From assembly GCA_030141605.1 (NCBI GenBank), contig JAQGDQ010000017.1:562001-626000 (forward strand): a DNA stretch of 64,000 nucleotides, written 5' to 3'. Source of the stretch: Tubiluchus corallicola. Lineage: Eukaryota > Priapulida > Priapulimorpha > Priapulimorphida > Tubiluchidae. Shown in pieces: positions 14,440 through 27,200 of this stretch (its first letter is position 1; each line of letters opens with the position of its first letter). The position numbers were made by a program, and so were the translations under genes. The notes beneath the pieces were generated by a model. That model was not told the origin of the DNA and made no database searches. It saw nothing but the letters and a program-made list of their open reading frames with translations.

Positions 14440-15984
14440 TCACATAATCTTGATGTCTTCGTGAAAGGCAAGATTGGCTATTGTTTTCTTTATCCGTAGC
14501 ATGCTTAAGCGTGCAGCAGCATTACTGTACCAACATTCCTTCATCAATTTTGACATAACGCGCAGAGCTTCATTCTGAGCCCACCGATTTGGCATTTGAG
14601 GTCGACACATGTCTTGACACACCACCTTACGCATATCTTCTGGGGAGGGGTCTGAGGGCACAACATCATAATATGGCAGTTGGTAGTCCTCGCAAATTCC
14701 CTGTACTTTGGTTCTCCAAGCAATTTCCCAGAGGACCAGGCCAAATGAGTATACATCAGATCTTTTAAACGCATCGAAATGTGAAACATTCAATGTTTCA
14801 TCCAAGACCTCGGGTGCCATATATCGCTTGGTGCCAACGCGATTATTTTGGCCAATATTAATGGTATCGGTAGTTGAATCATGGCAAACGGCAAGTCCAA
14901 GGTCGGCGATACAGCATGTTCCATCCTTTTTTACCAGTATGTTCTTGCTCTTTACATCTCTGTGTGCAATGGCTGGCTTACCTTGGGTTCCAATGATTTC
15001 CATGTGCAGGTGAGCCAAGCCGCTGGCAGCTGTCAAAGAAAGGCGAATCATGGCCTGTATTTCATCAACACGGTAGTTACTGAGAAAGTCAAACAGCGAG
15101 CCATATTCGTGGTAGTCTGTTATAAGCCAGAGTTGCGTCCAGGTGCCATTATCTTTGTTATCAGCTGCTATAAAACCAAGAATGTTTTCATGTCTCAACA
15201 TCACCGTCTGGTATATTTCAGCCTCCCTAAACCATGAACGTTCATCGCGAGAGGAAAATATCTTTACCGCAACATTCTCACCACGCCACTTTCCCTTCCA
15301 TACCTCACCATATCTACCCTTTCCTATGCAATCTATAAGTCCAATCTGTCTAGCTATAGTTCGCTGAACCAGCAATGGCAAGCCTGATCCTGAACCACTA
15401 GTTGTCCAGTCCTGCAACAAGTCTCGAATGGAAGTGTCTGTGCTATCCATCATGGGTGAACTCTCAATGCTTGGATAGCTGTTGTATTGCTTGTACATAA
15501 GCATTTGCAGCCTATGTTTCTGTCTATGGTGAAACCAACAGAAAAATAATACTGCAAGGACACAAATCAAGCAAAGTGGAACCGCAACTAAGGTGGCTAA
15601 CTGCCACGTGTTTAGTGGGCCTAATGATTCCAGAGTCACAATACGTTCAGTACTAGTGCTTGGTGGAGGGCCAAGTGTAGGGCTCAAGTCTTTGTTACAG
15701 TAGTCATAGTCGCCACAACACTGAACGACATTAATGTGATTTAGTTGCTTATTTGTCAGACATATCAAAGGATTATCAGGGGGCAACATGGACTCCTTGT
15801 TGAAACATCTCATAGAGTACAGAATGTCTCCCCATTCTTGTCGATAAATGGCAGCAAAACAGATACCGTCAGTTTCGCATGTGTAATTATCAGCCTTGCA
15901 AATGTCACAGTGGCATTTTAGTGCAGCACTAAGGCCACTATAAGCTAACGTAACTATAAGCGCAAGAGCAAGTTTTAGCAACAT
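14440..15984 (-). CDS. TGF-beta/activin type I receptor serine/threonine kinase, intronless
   Basis: A complete 514-residue single-exon gene, close to the usual ~505 residues of ALK4/ALK5. Seen in order: signal peptide (1-21); cysteine-rich ligand-binding ectodomain ending in the family's cysteine box CCGDYDYCN (89-97); one transmembrane helix (about 128-149); GS box TTSGSGSG (194-201), the activating phosphorylation site that marks type I receptors; and a kinase with VAVK lysine 241, HRDVKSKN catalytic loop (Asp343), DLG (361-363) and [11 protein letters not shown] activation segment (384-394). The L45 loop (ADNKDNGTW, 274-282) is the type that in known receptors selects SMAD2/3 rather than the BMP SMADs, so it should act at the plasma membrane in TGF-beta/activin/nodal-like signalling. 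All key residues are present, so it appears functional. The absence of introns is odd beside the intron-rich neighbours. Family certain; the exact vertebrate counterpart (ALK4, 5 or 7) cannot be assigned. Confidence 0.97.
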   Translation of the reverse strand: MLLKLALALIVTLAYSGLSAALKCHCDICKADNYTCETDGICFAAIYRQEWGDILYSMRCFNKESMLPPDNPLICLTNKQLNHINVVQCCGDYDYCNKDLSPTLGPPPSTSTERIVTLESLGPLNTWQLATLVAVPLCLICVLAVLFFCWFHHRQKHRLQMLMYKQYNSYPSIESSPMMDSTDTSIRDLLQDWTTSGSGSGLPLLVQRTIARQIGLIDCIGKGRYGEVWKGKWRGENVAVKIFSSRDERSWFREAEIYQTVMLRHENILGFIAADNKDNGTWTQLWLITDYHEYGSLFDFLSNYRVDEIQAMIRLSLTAASGLAHLHMEIIGTQGKPAIAHRDVKSKNILVKKDGTCCIADLGLAVCHDSTTDTINIGQNNRVGTKRYMAPEVLDETLNVSHFDAFKRSDVYSFGLVLWEIAWRTKVQGICEDYQLPYYDVVPSDPSPEDMRKVVCQDMCRPQMPNRWAQNEALRVMSKLMKECWYSNAAARLSMLRIKKTIANLAFHEDIKIM

Positions 15985-17840
15985 ATTTCTTTGTTTTCAT
16001 CAAAACACTTTCGCCATTTTACACAATCAGCCATTAGCTATCTGCGCAATTTCATAATTCTCAGCCTTGCAAGCTTTCACCGTAGCTGAAATATTAACAA
16101 CGCCATCACTGCGACTCACCCCACAATATTAAACAAAAAATCCCAGATCTAAGCAGGCAGCTATGTAATTGGACAACGATAATGTATACAAATGGTTAGT
16201 ATAAAATCTGAGAACAAACGAAAAAATTTAGACTAATAAAACAAGTCCGATAAATATCTTTTTTATGTAATGCATAAAATGATAATTTTGTTCGAATCCA
16301 ACTGTTTCATGTGTAAGCACGTTCATTCAAAATACAGCTAGAAAACACCGCGATAGAAGCATCATAGAGCACAAACTGCTGCAACTAGCAGAAAAATAGC
16401 AAGAAAGGGGAAAAAATTGCGCATGGTGTTACCTAACATAACCTAAAGTAAAACGTATGGTATGTTACCTGTAAGCAGAAGATAGGAACTATTCTACAGT
16501 TGGTGTAAACTAAAGAATCACTTCAAAATGTGTTTCTTTGTTGAATAACTACGAGGTGATGTGGCCTGGAAGTAAAATCGAGGGGAAAATTGAAGACGAT
16601 TCGACAAGTTGCAAAATAAACCGAAAATGATTCTGACGATATTAAAATCAAAAGTATAACCCACTTTATTATGATCAACAATGACATTTTCAGATTTTTG
16701 AATCTTAATATCAAAAATGATTTTGTTCTTTAAATCGAGTTTTCAAGTACAGTTTTCCCAAAGTAGAACTTACCACATGACCTGCAGGGAATTTTGCAGA
16801 CACCACTAGGAGGATTAGTATTAAACTTTACTGAAAAAAATTGTTATTGTGCTTGAATATAAGTCTAATTCAAACTCAATCTAACTCAAACTCTCAAACT
16901 AACAGCTGTATTAAAGGTCTCAAGACTCAGAGGATGAGTTCAAATGAGTTAAAATAATGTGACTGGTACATAACATACATTAATTCAATAAATCGCACAC
17001 AATAATAATAATTAGGTGTACCTGTATTCAATTTCATTTACACTTTCATTTTAGACAGGTGAGCTACACATCAGCAACAAAACACACAAAATACACTTTT
17101 ACTTTAGTTGTAAATTTATACTATACATTTATTTCATTTAAATTTAAGAATTGTTTACAGGAACAAGATTATAATTTAATTACTAAAGCAATTGACGCTT
17201 GATAAATTGTGTATAATTTTACACAGCTACCCAGTGACTGCCTTCAGCTGCATGATAAAGCAGGTAGCATTAACAAAACCCACACATGAATTTCTTTGCC
17301 AAAAGGCAGCTTATATAAACTGGGCAAGTAGAGGTACCATTGGAAACCATACAAAGAGAGTTGTATGGTTTATTTACGTGACAAAAATTGACAAGGTAGA
17401 TACAAATACAATACACCAATTACGTCGTGCTAGTTTTTCTAGCGTTTTGGTACGAACAGTGGACAATAATACAAGTTTTATTATAAATTTGCTAATAACT
17501 CTTGAAATTCATCAAGTAGAGCCAGAGCTTCATCAAAAGCCAAACTGTATTAATAAGATTCGGCTGGAATGTTAGTAATATTGCACTTTCTCAAAGTCAC
17601 ATATTCCAGTAACAAACTAACAACATATAGTCAAAGCTCACCAGTTTATTTAAAAAGAGTAAACTATGTATAACACAAACATCTCGGGAAATTTCGTTTG
17701 AGTTACGCGAGGATACGAGTTAGACAACGTTCGTAAGACTACAAAATCGAGTCACTCACCAACGTCGTACAATACACTGCAGCCGGTGAAAATGACAAAC
17801 TGAGCCTTTACTCAAATATAAAAGAACAATCTTTGATATC
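15985..17840. other. Intergenic region upstream of the receptor gene
   Basis: Holds the presumed receptor promoter directly above 15984 and AT-rich sequence beyond. A low-complexity stretch at about 16860-16915 repeats CTCAAACT-like units. No coding exon is supported; the open frame at 17192-17575 has no recognisable motif. Confidence 0.4.
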
Positions 17841-17851
17841 ATCAGCTCATT

Positions 17852-20066
17852 TTGCATCCTGACTTAAGGAACGCAGGAACCTTCAGTACCCTGTGGGGAA
17901 ATTACCGACCTAAATGGCTGAGTTTAGGAGCAAAAGCGGCTGAAAATGCATTTGATGAAGTTATGCAGCATATTTTCGTGCCTATACACAGTTGCCTGAA
18001 TCAGAGAGACGACATCTTAATTGAAGGCAAGGATGTTGGAAGAACACAATCAAGCATTACAGCAGGTGACAAAATGCGCAAAAGAACTTGGCATAACATT
18101 CAATAGAGACAAATGTGAATTCGGAAAGTCGGAAATAAAATTTTATGGATACAAATTCAGTGCATCAGGTCTGAAACCTAGTCCAGAAAAAGTAGAAACT
18201 ATTAAACACTGTAAAAAGCCAGAAGAAAAAATAGCAGTTAGAAGCTTCTTGGGAATGACATCTTACTTATGCAAATTCATCCCAAGATATGCACCAATTT
18301 TGAAACAATTACGTAACTTGACACATAAGAACACCAGGTTTCACTGATGCTCGAAAGAAAGAAATGCATTCCAGAATTTAAAGGATAGCGTTACAAGTGA
18401 AGACACTATTGCATTTTTTGACTCAAGGAACCAATCATGATGAGAGTAGAAGCGAGTTTTGGTGAAAGTATATTCCAAAAACACGAGACAGCATCGAAAC
18501 TGATTTATTTCATCTCAAGAGCTCTCACAGATCCTGAAACTAGATATGGTCAGACAGAAAAAGATGCTTTAAGTGTCAAATGAGGTAAAGACAGATTCAG
18601 AACTTACTTGATTGGTGCTCCAAGATTTACTATCGTAACAAGCCACAATCCGTTACTACCAATGTTTAACAAACCAACAGAAAAAGTGCCACCTCACATC
18701 ACGAAGTGGGTTATGGATAAGCAAGACGTAGATATCGAGTTGGTATATGAAGCAGGGAAAGATTACATAGATTTCTTATAGTGCCACCCATTACCAATAA
18801 AGGGCAATAGCTCTACTGAGAAAATCATTGCATCAGGCATAGAGAGAAAATTTTCTAAGACAATGATAAGTCAAATACAGAAGAATATCTGACACTGACA
18901 ATGATAGCTGTTACTATTAAAAAAGACAAATAGGAACAAAACAAAATGACTGAGTAAGTACTATCTTATTAGGCACGAAATATACATAGGAAATGGACTG
19001 ACGTTCACAATGGAACAGATTATTGTACCAACACGTTTGTAGACAGACAATATAATAGAAGCACATAAGGGATACTTGGGAAGTAGCGACTCCACGAGAA
19101 GTATTAGTTTCCACAAATGAACGAGATGGTGGATACTGTGATGAAACATTGTTTGACTTGTCAAGTTGACACACAACAACACTGGAAAAAACCAATCAAA
19201 CTATCAATCATTTGTCAGAAGCCATGGGAGGTAATATCAGCTGATTTTAGAGGCCCATATCCTGATGGACATTACAGTTTGATGGTAATATCAAGCGAAC
19301 AAGATACCCAGTGGTAGATACTATCCTATCAATGAGTTTTAAACATAAAGATAAAACTAAAGAAAATGTTCGCACAACATGGTGTACCAAAGAAGCTAGA
19401 AACCGACAATGGGCCACCATTTAACTCCATTGAATTTAGACAATTTGCAAGAGACAAGGGTTTTACCCATCACTGCATCACACCATTACGCCCAAGAGCC
19501 AATGGAGAAGCGGAAAAGTTTATGCAACTAGTAAGCAAAACAGAGAAAAGAGTACAAGTAGAAAGCCATAACAGAGGCATTGCAATGTTAGACATGGTTA
19601 CAGCACATCCCGTAACAGGAGTCTCACCTTATAAAGCATTAAGTAATCGAAATGTTATAACCAATTTATGCTGCCAATAACGAGACAGAGGAAAAGGATA
19701 CCAGGATGTAGAAATAGATCAAAATGATAAAGAATATAAATCCAAAATGAAAAATGTAGGAAGAACCAGCAACCATACACTAATGCTAGGAGATTACATC
19801 TTGGTGAAGCAGCGCAAGATTAACAAATGGACAACTCCATTCGAACCAATTTTATACACAATTACAGATGTAAAAGGCTCCCAAATTACAGCCAGGAGAA
19901 CCACAGGCAGTAGATAAATCACACCAGATGCATCACATTTTAAACTTGTCAATACACTGATGAATATGGCAGAGAACATAGTTACAGAAGACTACATAAC
20001 ACAATTTCAGGAAAAATCAGATATGGAACAACAACAGTCTATTCACACTGAAGACGTGTTCACTGA
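17852..20066 (+). mobile_element. Degenerate Ty3/gypsy retrotransposon pol fragment (RT, RNase H, integrase)
   Basis: Reading across three frames gives a recognisable gypsy pol order. Reverse transcriptase palm and thumb occupy about 17870-18345; the usual catalytic Y-x-DD position reads QRDD, followed by ILIEGK, and the stretch through FGYKFSASGL-like and FLGMTSYLCKFIPRYAPIL positions is typical. RNase H is at about 18460-18660 (YFISRALTDPETRYGQTEKD-like region). The zinc-binding and catalytic parts of integrase are at about 19117-19680, with the acidic residues in SADFRGP, LETDNGPPF and NGEAEKFMQ, then a C-terminal SH3-like region (GDYILVKQ) at about 19790-19920. There are at least two frameshifts and several in-frame stops. 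No gag, protease or flanking LTRs are visible, so this is a 5'-truncated, dead copy. It lies between the receptor gene and the 3' end of MON1. Confidence 0.9.
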
Positions 20067-21223
20067 TTGGAGATTCGCATCAACAGACTAACACTAATGC
20101 TACTGTGGAGGAAAGTTCCATAGAAGCAGCACGGGAGAACTAACTGAGGGAAACTTCTGCCCAGGAAATTTCCAGATTTTGTAATGACGTAAAGTTACAA
20201 GATCAAGATGAAAAGAGTTTTGTATCAGATGTTACGCTATCAATCAGGTTACTAGGTTACATTAATCTGCATTGTATTACAATTAATTGACTCAAAAGAG
20301 TTACTTGCTTATAAAAAAAATCTAAAGCACTAGTAGACGCAAACAATTTTTTTAAAAGTTATATTTCAGAATATTTTAAGCTTAATCCAAGACTAATTTC
20401 TATCAGGTTTTGAGTTCGATACTATGTTGTTCAACATCAATTGTTGTTACTCATTTTGTTCTTTTCTCAAAAAAATGGGAAGTAATGTAATGATTAGAAA
20501 ATAAAATGATGCGATGCTATCGATGTTTACGATTGAGGCACCAGGCAAAGAAGGAAGAAATCAAATTTATCTTATAATTTTCTATATATTAACTATAAAA
20601 TAGGCACAACATGGTCCATCTCTATCAGCAATAATAATATTGTGATCTAGTTATTAAACCATGTTCGATAAGCCATGTAGTGTTCAGCTTTCTGCTAAGG
20701 TAATACAAGAAATATTAGCATTTTTGCTCAAACTAGCAGTTAGAACGATAATGTGGTGCACACTTCCATGTAGGATTTCTCGCTTGGGAGTTGAGATAAA
20801 CGGGGTAATTTCAGATAGATTCTTATAAATTGGGCCAAGAATTCGGTTTGAATTACATGATAATTCGAGTTACACAATGTCTGCTAAAGAAAAAAATGAA
20901 AGGTAAAATTCGTTCCTCGAGATACGCAAGAATTGGAGTGATAAAGAGTTGAGTTACACGTAGTTTACTGTGCTTAGACTAAATTAAGTACAGTCACACA
21001 TTTCCCACACGACTTTTCATTTACATAAGTTGTATAAAAAGTATAATGTACAACAAAAACAGAACAAACCAGACAGACGACTTTCCACTGGGATAATTAA
21101 ATACCGAGTTTCATTTTCTAAATATCTTTGGCAAAAATGGAATCATAATGCAGCAACATTACATCATACTGAACAAACAGCGAGCTGCCAGAAAACTGAG
21201 TCACTTCAAAACCAATCTGACGT
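20067..21223. other. Intergenic region downstream of MON1
   Basis: AT-rich, no supported gene. It should contain the MON1 3' untranslated region, but I see no clear AATAAA on the minus strand close below the stop codon. Confidence 0.35.
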
Positions 21224-24200
21224 TTAAAATGTCGGAGATCGCAGGATGAACAATCGGTCTTCTTCGCTTTTAATCCAGCGCAGTAGCTTCTCAACAGCTG
21301 CAATTGCTGCTGCCTTCATTATCAGTGGACTAAAAACTGCATAGAGTTCGAAGCTCTGTGTTACCTATAACAGAGAAATCAGTAAATTAGCATAGGACAT
21401 TGGAGGTGCAAGGAAGCCAAAAGTTTTAACAATTTTGTCAGAAAGAAATAACGAAGGACATTCTGCACTATGGGAAACAGATAAAAGTGGTGCACCAGTG
21501 AGCGAATTACAGATCTTAACTGCAGAGTGTAAAAGGGAACAGGTTGAAGTCAAGACCACAGAAATTAAAACATACACTGCATAGTCGTTTTAGTGTAACA
21601 ATGAGCAGTACTAGGTAACAGTGAGTATACGAATGTTAACTTTTAAAAGGCAACATATAGATATAATAGCAGCTAAGAGGTATGGAGAAATGCTGCAAGG
21701 TTATTCATTGATAAAACAAACAATTCATAGTTTGGTGAGAAAAAGCATTATGATTAAAATTGATTGCCAATTTGTCACTAAAAGGGACAATGCTAAGTGA
21801 TGAAAAAACCTGCAAATTTCGTGATGATGCACTTCACTTAAGCAAGTTCCCATTGCAGTTATAAACAAAGACGTACTAAACATAAATACACCAGGCTTAT
21901 CATTTTTTTCATAGTAACAATTAGCAGCAATTCAAAATTTTTTAGATAAGTAAAAAGCCAAAAAATTGTTTAGTTTTTTTTGGAAGATAGCAGAAAAAAC
22001 AAAAATCTCCAAGGAAAGCTGAGGCAGTAGCTAATCTTCATTATAATAATTATTTTTATACAACTTAATTATTCACTAACTAAATATTTACAACATAAAT
22101 GCATTTATAATTCTGAGAACAAGTAATTTTTAAGTTTTTTATGTGACACTACTTTTATTTTATAAAACAAAAATTGCAAGGAGAAGCAGTCCAGATGAAA
22201 CCACATACCCATCCCAAAACAGTTTCTTGAGTCCCGACTAGAAAGAGAATCTTTAGTGAGCGAGTGGGGTTATGTATGCGATGGTGAACTCGCTGGTATG
22301 TTCCAAATAAGGCCTGTCGCTCTTCCTCTGTACAATATGGGGCCTCGTATCTACAAATACAACATTATATTACAGCAGTTGGTAAGAAGTAGTTTACTAA
22401 TCACTTATTCTTCAGCATTCTTACCCCGGTAGACTTCAGTGAGCACTAGTCAAGCCATGTCACCTCGTTTAACTGCCTGACAATTTGCAATAGTTAGCAG
22501 AACTTCTTATCCAGTATGTTCATCCGGAAAGGGAAATTTCACTGTCGGACCTTATTAAAAATACAATTACACTTGTGCTCAAAACAAGCCTCTTATCGCC
22601 TTTTAGTTTTTAAAAATAAATTGTCTTGCTAATGGGAATGCAGGGTTGGCCATACAACCTCATCTTTCTACAATGAAAAAGCATTAGAGATAATTTGAGC
22701 AGAAGTAGTGGGGTCAAATGACACAAGAGCCCATACCCCCATGGGTGCATGTAAAAAGATCAACAAAAGTCAAACACAAAACATACACTACCTTGCCCTT
22801 AAAAGTAGATGTCACGTTTTTCAGCAAAAAGTCTAAAGATTTACAATGTAGCTAGTCACCCCTTAAAGCTTATAATAAACAACCGAAAGTAATTTGATCA
22901 CGAGACCAGAAATCAGATTTAAAGAATTTATTTAATTGTTATAATATGTGCATTAAACATTATTCCTAGAAACTGGTACAATTTCTAGGAATTTCTAGGA
23001 CAACCTGTATTTTTGTTAGGATAAAAGCTGTCAGCTAATGATTTTCCGTCATCCATGTCAGTACTTACTTTGGACATATAAATTGTGCAGTGCTTCGAGA
23101 TTTATAAATAAAATGGCGCAGGTCTTGAATTTTTGTCTGTCCTATGCTGCAGCTTCCTTCAGCAATAGCAGCAGTGACAGCTTCCAAACATTTGTGCCTA
23201 TTGAGACGCTAAAAAGCAAAAATATTTTCTTAAGTTAGAACTTAATAACACAGTTTTTTGCATCTGTTGCTTTATTGGATAATGTATTAGGCTACACACA
23301 CTAGTAGTGCAATTCCTAGCATTCAACCATTTCTCCTTATTTCTCCTGTACATTGCCAAGAACCAATATTCTCAGAGCATCTTGGTGCCTCAGACACTGT
23401 CCATAATTTAGTATTTATTTTCTTAAAAATATTTACTAAAACGGTATCGCAGAACATAAAACAGTAGCGCAGAAAAAGTTGAAAATATTAAACACAGTTG
23501 TAATAAAGGAAGGCACTCTTTAAAGGGGCAGAACCATGTTTCATAAAGCCTCTACAAGCAAAATTAATATTGTGACACTTTTCAACCTTGCAAACAGAGT
23601 TCCTTAGAATAAAAGAAGCAATGAGTTTCCAGGTCTTGTTCAAAAGTGAAGTACTGTCCTGTTTCAAATTTCTTATCATTTTATTACGTGGACAATAACA
23701 TGTATCATACTTAACATAATTAACCTGATGGCCAATTAACTGAAGGAAGTGCTGAAAAACTGTGACCCAACTGGAACAAACATACGGACAAACAGAAGAA
23801 CAGACAGATGCAACTTAACACATAAACCATGTTCTGAGTTACTATCTGCAAGAGTAACTCAATGAAATCTGAAATATCATTCTGAGTCACTATTGCTTAA
23901 CCATCAATCTTTTAGTTGCAGCAAACAGAAAAATACTAATTTAAAAGTGCCAATTTAAACATTGCCGCGGCATTCAATTAATCCAACACGTTTTACAAAC
24001 AAATACAAGGTGAAGGGGACTTCACTGTTAGTCGACTAGAAGTGGGCTGTTCAGAATGATTACAAGACACCTTTTCTGCTAATAAGACAGCTGTAAACTA
24101 ATATTTCCTTACCTGACAATGTACGCCATCTCACCTGATACTTGTAGCATTGTAATCCAGTGACGCTTAACATGAATGCAAATTATACTTATAACATAAC

Positions 24201-27200
24201 TTTTATATGATAATTTTAAAAATTCATGAGTTTACTTATTTTCAACTTGTGACACTAAGCAAAAGTTCTTTAAAGCGTAAACTAAAACCACACAATCAAA
24301 TTTATTACAAAAATGAAAATGTAACTAAAATCACCTCTACGATTTTTTGCTTGCACTCAGAAAGTTCATAGAAAATATCACGATGTACCGTGAGTAACAA
24401 CATACATGTAGTGCAGGCTTGATCTAAGTACGAGATATGAGCATAGAGAAAACCGCTGTAAATATAAAAGTACACGTAATTAGAGAATAAATTGACCTTT
24501 TTCACGATTTAAAAAATCTCCCATGGAAGCAAAAACATTCCAAAGACAGACTAAAAAGTAGACAGTATAAAAATATAAATATTAGTTATGTATAGTGTGA
24601 AATAAAGCTGTATTATGTATCTTACTGCCTACTCGACTTTTACTAGCGTAGTAAACTAAAAGCGTAATTGGCAATACCAAGTGAGAATTGAAGAATGTAA
24701 GGGAAATTGTACAATTATTTAATAAAAATATTAATTTTTATAAGAATAGTCAGATATTAATATAGATTTACTTAAACAGTCATATGAATTACAACATAAA
24801 TGAAGCCAGTGACAATCAAGAAATTACACATGGGATTAGTGTAATCGATTCACCTTTTATTTCAGCATTAAACTGGCATGTAATTCATATAACTATAAAA
24901 AAGATAAATTACTATACAAACAGAAATGCACAAAATACTAACTCTACTAATTACATGTAAAGGATGTCTGCAACCAAATTTTTTGAGGTATATCGTATAT
25001 GAGATTCATTAGCAATATTTGCTATCACAGCATTGCCAGATTGTACAATTCTGGTTAACAGCCTGTAATAAAATTGCGTCATACGTGAATAAAATCTAGT
25101 TGAGATCAGTCTACCTGCATTTGAGATGCACTGCAATCATATTAAAATTTAAAGTTTCTCTATACCATTGTTGAATGGTATCCCAGGTTTCTCTAGAACA
25201 TATTTGTCAAAATTAACCCACAGTGAACAAGAATAGAAGGTACGACAGTAGCTTTTGAACAGAAAGGATTCAACATCAGTAGAACAATTACTAAACTTCC
25301 TTATTATAGTATTAAAGTAGAAATAGATGTAATACATAAACACGATGGAATGTCGATACACAAATGTTAAGCCAACTGACCTCGCATCAAACTTCGGCAA
25401 GCAAATTGGCGACCAAGTTTCACCAGTGACAAATGAAGTCGTTGAAGCATTGACAAGATTCATTACTAAATGAAGGTCACTCGGGTGAAGAGAATATTTC
25501 TTCATTCTGACTAGCGCCACTAGCTGATTGTCTGCGATAACGATTGCAAACACCAAATCCTATAAACATGAGTTTGCAATATATTTTTCAATTCCCTGTG
25601 TAGCGACACAGTTTGAAAAAATATGGCTAGGTTTTGTTAGTTCATTTATAATGTTAATAGATAATGAAATCATAGATTACATGTGATGTAGCGACATCTA
25701 CTGATAAGATAGCAAATGCATTCTGGGCTAGTACCCTTTAGAATTTACAGAAACTCTTCAAAACATACACAGAGAATATTATAATTCACTGTTTACATTA
25801 TGCATAAAAGTAACAGTTTTTTAGTTCTAAAGTTCTTGTCACAGATGGAGATAGATCACAATCACAGAAATTTTTTCCCATAAACCGTATGACACATCAT
25901 AATTTCATTAGCCGAGATTGAACAAATTAACTTTCTTCATTTTTTTATGATTAGGAAATACAAGTAACTGGTAGTCATACAGTTAACTAATTTTGTTGCC
26001 CCTATTATATGGTATTAATACCAAACAATACCAAATTTAACATTTGCAATTATTAGCTACATACCTGTGTTTAAGGTGCCTAAATGGTCAGAAGACTGAT
26101 GTCTTTAATGACATTTATAAGGTATCTGACCCAAACACTTAGAAATTGATGTATACTAGATCATTTAAAACTTACCAGTTCTAACAATAGCCAGGTAGTT
26201 TCACAATAACTTACCTTTTGGGGGGCAACTAAAACAAATAGCTACTACTGTTAAGGCAGTAATCACTGCCACTACCACTGTCACTGCCACTGTCACTAGC
26301 ACTATCAATGTCACTAGCACTACTACTATTTCTACTACCACTACCACTGTCACTGTCACTAGCACTACTACTACTATTGCTACTACTACTACCACTACCA
26401 CTGTCACTGTCACTAGCACTACTACTACTATTGCTACTACTACAGCCACTACCACTGTCACTGTCACTAGCACTACTACTACTATTGCTACTACTACAGC
26501 CACTACCACACTCACTGCCACTAGCACTACTACTACTACAGCCACTATCACTGTCACTGCCACTAGCACTACTACTACTACTACTACTATAGCCACAGCC
26601 CTAACAAAATCCAGTAACTACCACTACTATCATTACTATTACTAAAACAACAGTACTGCGTAGCATATATATCTAACTTGCCATAAATGACACAACTTAA
26701 TACTGTAGTACTGTAAAAACAGTAAAAAGCGTGAGCTAAACTTTGTGAATTGAACTTCAAATCTTTGTTTGCAAATGGATACTTTTGCAATACAAGCAAA
26801 TTATGCAGGTTAAAGATTGATAGTAAATTACGATTTTAATTTTTAATCATTGGTAAGCTGTCAGTGGGCGGCGCGTCACTATTTAGTGGGCCGTTGTACA
26901 GGAAGTCAAACTGGCAAGCAATGGGCTGTATTAAAAATCTTGTCTGTATTTAACAGCATGTACAAGAACCTACATATTTATCAGCACCTTTATTACTAGC
27001 ACAAATTATATCACTTGTTGCGTTCTCGCAAACATTTCCAGCACGCATTAATTTTTACAGTAATTTTTTAGTAAATTGCAATTCTGATTATTAAATGGCT
27101 GGTTATCAATAGCACTGACAATAACTCAAATCACACACGTGTATTTTTTAAAATTTACTCTTAAATTGATAATATTTCTGCCATATAAAACATTGTTAAG

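Noticed and set aside
14544-15367. Several open frames of 70-120 codons overlapping the receptor on both strands
   Set aside because: Shadows of the intact receptor coding sequence in other frames.
26201-26596. 131-residue valine-rich (minus) and 94-residue leucine-rich (plus) open frames
   Set aside because: They are by-products of the stop-free 54-bp minisatellite, not genes.
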